Source: Nocardioides mangrovi
GTDB taxonomy: Bacteria > Actinomycetota > Actinomycetes > Propionibacteriales > Nocardioidaceae
Assembly: GCF_020073815.1 (NCBI RefSeq)
Contig: NZ_JAIQZJ010000003.1
Span: 390,982 to 454,981, forward strand
Length of the DNA: 64,000 bases
Reading direction: 5' to 3'
The notes under the pieces were generated by a model that worked only from the letters and a program-made list of their open reading frames with translations, was not told the origin of the DNA and searched no databases. Shown piece after piece: positions 32,983-40,185 of this stretch (the first letter of the stretch is position 1; every line of letters begins with the position of its first letter). The translations under genes were made by a program, and so were the position numbers.

Positions 32983-34227
32983 TCAGCGGGTTCGTCGTCG
33001 CTTGTGGGTGAGGTCGACGAGGTAGTGCTTGCCGGATGGTGAGGTCCATTCGAACCGGGTGCGGGCGAGCCTGGTGTAGGTCCAGTGGCCGAAGGTCTTG
33101 AGGCGGTGGTGGTAGCGGCACAGGGGGGCGAGGTTCCAGGAGGTGGTCTTGCCGCCGTGGGCGTAGGCGGTGATGTGGTCGAGGTCGCAGCCGCGGGCCG
33201 ACTTTGAGCAGCTGGGGAAGACGCAGGTGGGGCAGGTCAGGATCGTCTGCTCGCGTTGCTGGGCGGACGGCTCGTAGCGGTCGACCGAGATCTCGGAGTC
33301 CAGCTCCAACACCGGCTTGATGGTGACCTTGGTGCCGGCGAGCTGGCACCAGCCGGCGATCTGCTCGATGGTGGTGTGCCCGAGCCGGCCGTGGGTGCCT
33401 TCGACGTCGAGGATGTCGTGGGTCTGGTCGGGTTCGTGGTGGGTGTAGACCACGATCTCCCGTGACACGGCATCGCCGGTGGCGCCGAGGCGGCCGGCGG
33501 CCATCGCGCGGCGGATGTCGAGGTCGAGCTCGGGGTGGGTTTCGCCGAGGAGGGCGGCGCCGGTCTTGAGCCGGGCTTCGAGGGCGACCGCATCCACATA
33601 GTCGAGGAGCCCGGAGACGGGCACGAGGCCGCCGTTGAGGGCGGCGGCGTCGAGGCGGATCTCGAGGTGTTGTTGCTGCCAGCGGTCGAGGCGTTCCATC
33701 TCTTCGTGTTCGTCGTCGACGCGGGCGGCGGCTGCGGCGACGGCACGTTCGATCTGGGCGTAGGAGCAGGTCCCGATCACGGGCGCCAGGGCGGAGTCGA
33801 CCTCGGCGGCAGCGCCGGGTGGGAGGCGGTGGGTCTGTTCGGTGACCCGGCGGACCTTCCACACCGCCACGTCCCCGGCCATCGCTCGCTTCCAGAGCTT
33901 CGGGAGGCGGTGGTGGGCTTCGAGGGCGGCGCCGATGAGCGCCCTTCCTTGGTAGGTGGACAGGCCGCAGGCGGTGGCGAACTCCGCGACCGCGAACTCG
34001 CTCATCCCGGGCGCACCTTCGCCCGCGAGGGTGGCGGGCTGGTCGGCGTACATGATCAGGTCGCCGAGCTCGTCGACGACTGCGTCGGTGACCGGTGCGG
34101 GGTGGGCTTGGGCCCAGCGCAGCGCCAACGAGAGTCGTTCGGCCTCGGCCATCAACGCCAGTCGGGTCTGTTCTGCAGCGGCATCCAGCAGCACCGACGG
34201 TGCGGTAGGAGTCTGCGTCGTGACCAT
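32983..34227 (-). CDS. DUF222 / HNH endonuclease family protein (13E12-like)
   Basis: A 414-residue protein. The N-terminal three quarters are the DUF222 helical region; the C-terminus is an HNH nuclease with zinc-type cysteines: CPTCVFPSCSKSARGCDLDHITAYAHGG, then NLAPLCRYHHRLK. Catalytic residues would be His in LDHI, Asn in WNLAPLC and His in YHH. Such genes occur in many copies in actinobacterial genomes. A near-perfect LexA box lies 19 bp upstream of the ATG, overlapping the promoter, so expression is probably DNA-damage induced. Its biological role is unknown; mobile or defensive functions have been suggested for relatives. Confidence 0.9.
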   Translation of the reverse strand: MVTTQTPTAPSVLLDAAAEQTRLALMAEAERLSLALRWAQAHPAPVTDAVVDELGDLIMYADQPATLAGEGAPGMSEFAVAEFATACGLSTYQGRALIGAALEAHHRLPKLWKRAMAGDVAVWKVRRVTEQTHRLPPGAAAEVDSALAPVIGTCSYAQIERAVAAAAARVDDEHEEMERLDRWQQQHLEIRLDAAALNGGLVPVSGLLDYVDAVALEARLKTGAALLGETHPELDLDIRRAMAAGRLGATGDAVSREIVVYTHHEPDQTHDILDVEGTHGRLGHTTIEQIAGWCQLAGTKVTIKPVLELDSEISVDRYEPSAQQREQTILTCPTCVFPSCSKSARGCDLDHITAYAHGGKTTSWNLAPLCRYHHRLKTFGHWTYTRLARTRFEWTSPSGKHYLVDLTHKRRRTR

Positions 34228-34245
34228 ACCACATTGTACATCGAA

Positions 34246-34261
34246 TCGAACAAGTGTTCTA
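34246..34261. promoter_or_regulatory. LexA (SOS) box upstream of the HNH gene
   Basis: TCGAACAAGTGTTCTA matches the actinobacterial SOS consensus TCGAAC-N4-GTTCGA with one base changed in the outer arm (GTTCTA). It falls between a possible -35 and the -10 hexamer TACAAT (minus strand, 34233-34238) of the HNH gene. The remaining gap to 34431 is unusually AT-rich for this window and shows no other clear feature. Confidence 0.7.
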
Positions 34262-34431
34262 GTCTGATTCGACCTATCTTTCGTCTTTCGGTCCGGGCCA
34301 CAACGGTCGACCCCGACGTACCTGTAAGCCGAGAGGCTGCTGGAAATCGCTTCGGGTGACCACAGCGGACGGTGACCACGTATTTCTGTAAATGTCTTTT
34401 GTCGCCACGCCGGAGGAGGCGGACAGGGACG

Positions 34432-34941
34432 CTAGGGGCGGTTGCGCCGTGCCTCGGCCCGCCGCAGGGCGTTCTCGCGCACGCGGTTGTTGAGGGTCGT
34501 GGCAGCGGTGGCGAGCACGACGATGTTGAAGACCATCTGCAGCAGCACGAGGAAGCGCGCGACCTGGCCGGAGGCGTTGACGTCGCCGAAGCCGACCGTG
34601 AGCAGGGTGGTCATCGTGAAGTAGAGCGAGTCCAGCCGCGTGGACATGCCGTGGAACTGCGTGGGGTCCTCGACCTGGAGCCGGTAGAAGGCGAGGGCGA
34701 AGACCAGCACGCCACACAGCATCGAGAGCACCAGGCCGTCGACCCGGCGTGCGGGCTGCTCGATCTGGCGGAGCACCTGCCAGAGCACGATCGCGCCGAC
34801 GGCCGAGATCCAGACGATGCTCAGCACGCCACGCTCGATCAGCCCGCGGTCGAGCTCGCCTCCGACCGGGAGGACGAAGTAGAGCACGATCGCCAGCACC
34901 GCGATCGCGATGTCGCGCGCCACGCGCCGCCATCCGGTCAT
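34432..34941 (-). CDS. Two-pore-domain-type potassium channel protein (Ion_trans_2)
   Basis: A 169-residue membrane protein with helices at about 10-27, 40-60, 70-90 and 130-155 and a pore loop between the last two carrying the filter TLLTVGFGDV (TVGFGD), the K+ selectivity signature. There is no RCK/TrkA_N domain, so it is a minimal channel subunit; four would form a pore. GGAGG lies six bases before the ATG at 34941. A perfect TCACCC-N5-GGGTGA site lies 19 bp upstream, shared with the divergent YihY gene. Confidence 0.88.
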   Translation of the reverse strand: MTGWRRVARDIAIAVLAIVLYFVLPVGGELDRGLIERGVLSIVWISAVGAIVLWQVLRQIEQPARRVDGLVLSMLCGVLVFALAFYRLQVEDPTQFHGMSTRLDSLYFTMTTLLTVGFGDVNASGQVARFLVLLQMVFNIVVLATAATTLNNRVRENALRRAEARRNRP

Positions 34942-34960
34942 CGCCGACCTCCTCCGCGAA

Positions 34961-34977
34961 TCACCCTCCTCGGGTGA
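34961..34977. promoter_or_regulatory. Palindrome TCACCC-N5-GGGTGA (site B)
   Basis: TCACCC-TCCTC-GGGTGA, perfect arms, in the divergent gap between the K-channel gene (start 34941) and the YihY gene (start about 35055). Confidence 0.6.
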
Positions 34978-35054
34978 GCGTCCCTCTCGGCCACCACCCG
35001 AGGATGGGCCCATCCTGCCGGACCCGGCGGCGGGGACACGGGAGGTGAGTGGGG

Positions 35055-35954
35055 GTGGATCTCACCGCGATCCGCGACCGGGCGACGACGACGTACCGCA
35101 CCCGCCGGGACCAGGCCGTCGACCTGGTCGAGAGGACCCCGGTCCTCGGGCGGCTGGTGAGCGAGTTCGTGCGGATCGAGTTCATCGACCGGTGCATGCT
35201 GATCGCCGCGCAGGGGCTCCTCGCGCTGATCCCGATGCTGGTGGTGCTGACCGCCTTCCTGCCGCACCTGAGCGGCGATGCGGTGCACACGTTCTCCCAC
35301 GCGGCCGGCGTCGGTGGCGACGGCACGAAGCTGATCGAGGGGCAGGTCAGCAGCGACCAGGTGCGCACCCAGACCGGCATCATCGGGCTGCTGATCACGA
35401 TCTTCTCGGCCACGAGCTTCGCGCGGGCGGTGCAGCGGATGTACGAGCGGATCTGGGAGGTGCCCCACGTCGGTGGCATCTCCGGTGCGCGCCGGTGCCT
35501 GCTCTGGCTGCTCGGCTGGCTGATGACCCTGCAGCTCGCGGGCGCGCTGCGCCGGATCGCCGACGGGCTGGGCGGACTCCTCGGTGACGGGGCGGCGTTC
35601 GTCGTCCAGGTCGTGCTCCTCACGATCATCTGGTGGGCGACGAGCTGGGTGCTGCTCTTCGGCCGCGTCGCCTGGAGCAGGTTGCTGCTCGGCGCGGTGC
35701 TGACCGGGGCGATCGGCGTGAGCTACAACCGGGGCTCGTCGTGGCTGATGCCGCCCTACGTGCACGCCAACGCCGAGCAGTTCGGGACGCTGGGCGTCAT
35801 CCTGGCGATCTCGACCTGGCTGATCGGCTTCGCCGCCGTGCTGGTCGGCTCGGCGCTGGTCGGCCGGATCGTCTCCGAGGACCCGACGGTCACTCGGGTG
35901 GTGGGGTCGGCGTGGCGGGCGGTCGGGCGAGCAGCTCCACGACGAGCAGGATGA
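35055..35954 (+). CDS. YihY/virulence factor BrkB family membrane protein
   Basis: A 299-residue protein with six transmembrane segments. Family signatures include FSATSFARAVQRMYERIWEVP and LGAVLTGAIGVSYNRGSSWLMPPYVHANAEQFGTLGVILA. These proteins were once called RNase BN but are membrane proteins of unknown transport or structural role. Two GTG starts are possible (35049 and 35055); the second gives a better distance to GGAGG at 35041-35045. The last 65 bases overlap the end of the opposite-strand gene. Confidence 0.86.
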   Translation: MDLTAIRDRATTTYRTRRDQAVDLVERTPVLGRLVSEFVRIEFIDRCMLIAAQGLLALIPMLVVLTAFLPHLSGDAVHTFSHAAGVGGDGTKLIEGQVSSDQVRTQTGIIGLLITIFSATSFARAVQRMYERIWEVPHVGGISGARRCLLWLLGWLMTLQLAGALRRIADGLGGLLGDGAAFVVQVVLLTIIWWATSWVLLFGRVAWSRLLLGAVLTGAIGVSYNRGSSWLMPPYVHANAEQFGTLGVILAISTWLIGFAAVLVGSALVGRIVSEDPTVTRVVGSAWRAVGRAAPRRAG

Positions 35955-37164
35955 CCGCGGCGATCACGAGCAGCCAGATCGCGAACGACCCGGTCGGGTG
36001 GTCGCGCATCACGTAGAGCAGCAGTGCCAGGCCGAGGACCCCGACCCGGATCTGCGTCTTGTACGTCGCGAGCGCGACGCCGAGCCGTCCGGTGTCGAGA
36101 CCCGCGCGCTCGCCGCCGCTGCGGGCCACCCCGATGGCGCGCGACGTCCCCGAGCGCAGCGCCGTCGGCGCCCGCTCGGGGCCGGTGACCCAGGCGACGA
36201 AGGCGACGGCCAGGGCCACGACGAGCAGCGCGCGCAGCGCGAGCCGGATGAAGTGGACGAGCTGGTCGTAGATGGCGGCCGCGGCGTCCAGCGGGAGCTG
36301 GTCGGTCGGGACGGCGTTGAGGTAGACCTCGCGGCCGAGGTTGAGGCCGGCGCCGAGCAGCAGCATCGACAGGGCGAGCGCCAGCGCGCCGGCCACGAGC
36401 GTGCGCCGCCACGACCGTGCCACGGCGACGGCCCCGATCAGGCAGAGGAGCGCGAGGATCGGCAGCCAGGTGTTGATCGCGTTCAGGAGCCGGAAGGCGG
36501 TCTGCGCCTTGGTGATGTCGTCGGACTGGAAGATCGTGAACTGCGCGTTGACGGTGGGCAGTCGCTCCGCGATCGTGAAGCCGCGGTCGATGAGGCGCTG
36601 CTTGACGGTGTCGATGAGCGTGGCGAGGTTGATGCTGACGGCGTTGTCGGTGATCTGGACGGTGTCGGTGTCCTTGCCGGTCAGCACCGCGACCATCTGG
36701 ACGTGCGCCTGTCGGTTGGCCTCGGTCCAGGCGGTCTCGAACTCGTCGGACTCCACGAGCTTCTGCACCTGGTCGTGGACGAAGCCCTCGATGGCGTCCG
36801 ACAGGGGTGAGGCCAGCGCCTGGAGGCTCGAGGCCGCGAGCGGCGGCAGGCCCTGGTCGCTCAGGGCGTCGACGGCCTGCTGGGTGACGTCGTCGACCTG
36901 GAGGCGGGTCACGATCTCCGTGGTGATCCGGTCGGTCACCGCCGCCTGGACGGCGGGGTCGCTCGCGAGCGGGGCGACGGTCTCGAGGTACCGGTCGGTG
37001 TCCGACACCGTGTCGTGGGCCCACCGTGCGACCACCGACAGGGGCGCCAGGATCGCCATCACGACGATGAGCAGTGTCGCGACCACCGGCCGCCACCAGC
37101 CGGTACGACGACCCTTCAGCCGCTCCACCTCGGCGCGGAGCTCCGCGAGCTCGGCGTCGGACAC
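35890..37164 (-). CDS. Conserved hypothetical membrane protein
   Basis: I do not recognise a named family. The 424-residue protein has an N-terminal coiled coil (AELAELRAEVERLKG), a transmembrane helix (about 24-45), a large outside domain (about 46-215) beginning ARWAHDTVSDTDRYLETVAPLASDP, and four further helices (about 218-235, 244-262, 295-315, 362-405). The pattern of WAHxTVxDTDRYVxTVAPLA is one I associate with widespread actinobacterial proteins of unknown function. It ends inside the YihY gene and starts one base after the HdeD stop, so it is co-transcribed with hdeD-like and sulfatase genes. Confidence 0.8.
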   Translation of the reverse strand: MSDAELAELRAEVERLKGRRTGWWRPVVATLLIVVMAILAPLSVVARWAHDTVSDTDRYLETVAPLASDPAVQAAVTDRITTEIVTRLQVDDVTQQAVDALSDQGLPPLAASSLQALASPLSDAIEGFVHDQVQKLVESDEFETAWTEANRQAHVQMVAVLTGKDTDTVQITDNAVSINLATLIDTVKQRLIDRGFTIAERLPTVNAQFTIFQSDDITKAQTAFRLLNAINTWLPILALLCLIGAVAVARSWRRTLVAGALALALSMLLLGAGLNLGREVYLNAVPTDQLPLDAAAAIYDQLVHFIRLALRALLVVALAVAFVAWVTGPERAPTALRSGTSRAIGVARSGGERAGLDTGRLGVALATYKTQIRVGVLGLALLLYVMRDHPTGSFAIWLLVIAAVILLVVELLARPPATPTPPPE

Positions 37165-37165
37165 C

Positions 37166-37762
37166 TCAGGCCCTTCCGAGGGTCCGGAGCCGGAGGGAGG
37201 CTGCGACGGCGATCAGGCCCGCGACCATCAGCCAGATCGCGACGAACACGACCAGCACGTGCAGCGAGATGTCGGTGTAGACGAGCAGGAACCCACCGCC
37301 GAGGAGGCTCACGATCCCGCCGAGCAGCTCCCAGCCACGGCCCTCAGGAGGTGGGGCCACGACGGCACCGATGATGCCGATGACGCCGGACACCACCCAG
37401 AGGACGCCGAGGACCATCCCGAGCACGACCACGGTCTGCAGCGGGTCGCGCAGGATGAGCAGGCCGACGACCAGGCAGACGCCGCCCAGCAGCCCGACCA
37501 GGGCGCGGATCCCGCCGTCGGCCCGGCTCATCGAGAGGGCGCGGACGATGTTGAAGACGCCTCCGACGATCAGCTGGATGGCGAGGAGGGCGACGAACAC
37601 GCCGACCGTGGCGTGCGGCCAGACCACCAGCACGATCCCGAGACCGAGGGTGATCAGCCCGTAGGCGAGGACCCACGCCCAGTGGTCGGCCAGCTGGGCG
37701 AGCCCCAGCGGCAACGGCTCGACCTCGACCACCTCGGCGTGGCCGGATGCGTGCTTGCTCAT
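37166..37762 (-). CDS. HdeD family (DUF308) membrane protein
   Basis: A 198-residue protein with six transmembrane helices arranged as DUF308 repeats (GLITLGLGIVLVVWPHATVGVFVALLAIQLIVGG; LVVGLLILRDPLQTVVVLGMVLGVLWVVSG). HdeD in enterobacteria supports acid resistance at high cell density. ATG at 37762 has GGAGTGAG directly upstream. It lies 8 bp downstream of the sulfatase stop, in the same operon. Confidence 0.88.
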   Translation of the reverse strand: MSKHASGHAEVVEVEPLPLGLAQLADHWAWVLAYGLITLGLGIVLVVWPHATVGVFVALLAIQLIVGGVFNIVRALSMSRADGGIRALVGLLGGVCLVVGLLILRDPLQTVVVLGMVLGVLWVVSGVIGIIGAVVAPPPEGRGWELLGGIVSLLGGGFLLVYTDISLHVLVVFVAIWLMVAGLIAVAASLRLRTLGRA

Positions 37763-37770
37763 CTCACTCC

Positions 37771-40095
37771 TCACTCACGCGACAGCATGGCCGCTGCCTC
37801 GAGCTCCAGGTCAAGGTAGGACTCGCCGCTGACGTCGACCGTCACCGCGAGCAGCTTGCCGCCGCTGAACGGGAACGGGTTGGTGTACTGCCGACTCACG
37901 GTGTCGGCGCTGTCGAAGCCGACGCACAGGCCGTCGCCGCAGAGGGTGAACTTGCCGACCTGGGCGCGCATCGGACCCTCGGCGACGACCTGGTCGTCGA
38001 CGTAGAGCTTCGCCGTGCCGGTCGACTCGCCGTACTGCCCCGCGCCCTCGCGGACGAACTCGACGCCGAGCGCGTGCGGCCCCGGCGTGAGCGCCTCGGA
38101 GCTGAAGGACTGCTCGGGCGGGATGCCGAGGAAGTTGTAGACGTAGTGCAGCCTCCCGTCCTGGAGGAAGAGCGCGTGGCCGCCGAAGCGCGAGCCGTGG
38201 GCGAACATCACGCCCTGCGCCCCCTCGTCGAGGATGACGTCCGCGATGATCTTGTACGACCGGCCGCGCACGCTGACGGCGACGCTCTCGGGGACGGCGA
38301 CGGCGCCGGGGTAGTAGACGTAGCGCTCGCGCGGCGGCTCGACCTGCGGGCGCTGGATGGTGGTCAGCTGCACGGCCGTGCGGTCGTCGAGCGGCAGCAC
38401 GTAGTTGGCCTCGGCCTCGGCGAACCAGGCGTCGACCAGCTCCTGGAGCTTCTCGGGCATCTCGGCGGCGAGATCCTTCGACTCCGAGCGGTCCTCCGCG
38501 ACGTGGTAGAGCTCCCAGGCGTCCTGCGCGAAGTTGCCCTTGCCGCTGATCGGGGCGTGGACGGCCGAGGCCTTCCAGCCGTCCTTCCAGATGCCGCGGG
38601 TGCCGAGCATCGCGTAGTACTGCACGGTCTTCTCGGTCGGACCGTCGGCGGGCGCGTCGAAGCTGTAGCGCATCGAGACCCCGTTGAGCGGGTGCTGATC
38701 GACCCCGCGGTAGGCGGCGGGCATCTCGAGCCCGGTCACGTCGAGGATCGTCGCGACGATGTCGGTCGAGTGGTGGTACTGGTGCCGGATCTCGCCCTTC
38801 GCCTCGATCCCCTTCGGCCAGTGGATCACCATCGGGTCGCAGGTGCCGCCGGCGAACTGCGAGTAGCGCTTGAACATCTGGAACGGCGAGGAGAACGCCG
38901 CTGCCCAGCCGGTCGGGTAGTGGTTGTAGGTGTCGGCGCTGCCCAGCTTGTCGAGCATCGCGAGGTTCTCGGCGAGGTCGTCGGGGTAGCCGTTGAAGAA
39001 CTTGTTCTCGTTGACCGACCCGTTGGGCGAGCCCTCGCCCGAGGCGCCGTTGTCGGCGCAGTAGAAGACCAGGGTGTTGTCGAGCTGGCCGGTCTCCTCG
39101 AGGTAGTCGATGATCCGGCCGACCTGGGCGTCGGTGTACTCCGAGAAGCCGGCGTACACCTCGGCGAAGCGGCTGAAGAGCCGCTTCTCGTCGTCGGCGA
39201 GCTCGTCCCAGGGCCGGACGAAGTCGGCCGGGTTGGCGGCCTCCTCGGGCATCGGGTTGAGCGGCGTGAGCTCCGTGCCCTCCGGCATGATGCCGCGCTC
39301 GATCATCCGGGCGAGCACCCACTCGCGGTAGGCCTCGTAGCCGTCGTCGAAGGCGCCCTCGTACTTCTTGATGTACTCCTCGGGCGCGTGGTGCGGGGCG
39401 TGGTTGGCGCCGGGGCAGAACCACAGGTACCAGGGCTTCGACGGGTTCGACGCCTGCTGGTTGCGGAGCATCGCGAGCGCCTGGTCGGCGAGGTCCTTCG
39501 AGAGGTGGTAGCCCTCCTCGGGGGAGGAGGGCTGCTCGATGAAGTGGTTGTCCTCGACCAGGTCGGGATACCAGTTGTTCGTCTCGCCCCCGAGGAAGCC
39601 GTAGAAGCGGTCGAAGCCCAGCTGGAGCGGCCACATGGACCGGTTGCCGCCGGGGGCGTTGTCCTCCTCGGGCACGTTGTGGTCCTTGCCGACCCAGAAG
39701 GTCGACCAGCCGTTGTCCTGGAGGAGGTGGCTGATCGTCGCGCACTCCGGGGGGATCCGACCCGCGGCACCCGGGAAGCCGTCGGTGGCCTCCATGATCG
39801 TGGCGCACCGGTTGACGTGGTGGTTGCGGCCGGTGAGGAAGGTCGATCGGGTCGGCGAGCACAGGGCGGTCGTGTGCCACTGCGTGTAGGTGAGCCCGTC
39901 GCGCGCGAGCCGATCCATGGTGGGCATGTTGATGCGACCGCCGTACGGCGACCAGGCGGCGAGCCCGGTGTCGTCGTAGAGGACCACGAGGACGTTCGGC
40001 GCACCGTCCGGCGCGACCTTCAGCGCGTACGGCGTCCAGTCCGGCGTCGAGTCCCGCACGTCGAGCTCGATGTGGCCGTTGAAGTCCTCGTTCAT
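37771..40095 (-). CDS. Arylsulfatase (formylglycine-type, cytoplasmic)
   Basis: A 774-residue type I sulfatase. The maturation motif C-x-P-x-R is at Cys79 in LCSPTRSTFLTGR. Metal-site residues are seen in LVVLYDDTGLAAW and in the later FYCADNGASGEG. A C-terminal beta-sandwich (about 590-770) resembles a LamG-like domain. There is no signal peptide or TAT motif, so it acts in the cytoplasm on an imported sulfate ester. The matching formylglycine-generating enzyme is encoded 7 kb away. It is the first gene of an operon with HdeD and the conserved membrane protein, and has a perfect palindromic site 65 bp upstream. Confidence 0.94.
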   Translation of the reverse strand: MNEDFNGHIELDVRDSTPDWTPYALKVAPDGAPNVLVVLYDDTGLAAWSPYGGRINMPTMDRLARDGLTYTQWHTTALCSPTRSTFLTGRNHHVNRCATIMEATDGFPGAAGRIPPECATISHLLQDNGWSTFWVGKDHNVPEEDNAPGGNRSMWPLQLGFDRFYGFLGGETNNWYPDLVEDNHFIEQPSSPEEGYHLSKDLADQALAMLRNQQASNPSKPWYLWFCPGANHAPHHAPEEYIKKYEGAFDDGYEAYREWVLARMIERGIMPEGTELTPLNPMPEEAANPADFVRPWDELADDEKRLFSRFAEVYAGFSEYTDAQVGRIIDYLEETGQLDNTLVFYCADNGASGEGSPNGSVNENKFFNGYPDDLAENLAMLDKLGSADTYNHYPTGWAAAFSSPFQMFKRYSQFAGGTCDPMVIHWPKGIEAKGEIRHQYHHSTDIVATILDVTGLEMPAAYRGVDQHPLNGVSMRYSFDAPADGPTEKTVQYYAMLGTRGIWKDGWKASAVHAPISGKGNFAQDAWELYHVAEDRSESKDLAAEMPEKLQELVDAWFAEAEANYVLPLDDRTAVQLTTIQRPQVEPPRERYVYYPGAVAVPESVAVSVRGRSYKIIADVILDEGAQGVMFAHGSRFGGHALFLQDGRLHYVYNFLGIPPEQSFSSEALTPGPHALGVEFVREGAGQYGESTGTAKLYVDDQVVAEGPMRAQVGKFTLCGDGLCVGFDSADTVSRQYTNPFPFSGGKLLAVTVDVSGESYLDLELEAAAMLSRE

Positions 40096-40159
40096 CTGCC
40101 TGCCCTCTCACCTGGTCCCGAGTCATCTCGAGTCTGGTGCTGCGGACGCGGCGTGACCT

Positions 40160-40176
40160 TCACCCGTTCTGGGTGA
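40160..40176. promoter_or_regulatory. Palindrome TCACCC-N5-GGGTGA (site C)
   Basis: TCACCC-GTTCT-GGGTGA, perfect arms, 65 bp upstream of the sulfatase start (40095) and ten bases after the end of the first LAL regulator gene. Confidence 0.6.
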
Positions 40177-40185
40177 TCGGCCCGG

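Noticed and set aside
34228..34431. AT-rich gap considered as an attachment site or phage remnant
   Set aside because: No tRNA fragment, integrase or direct repeat is visible; only the LexA box is supportable.
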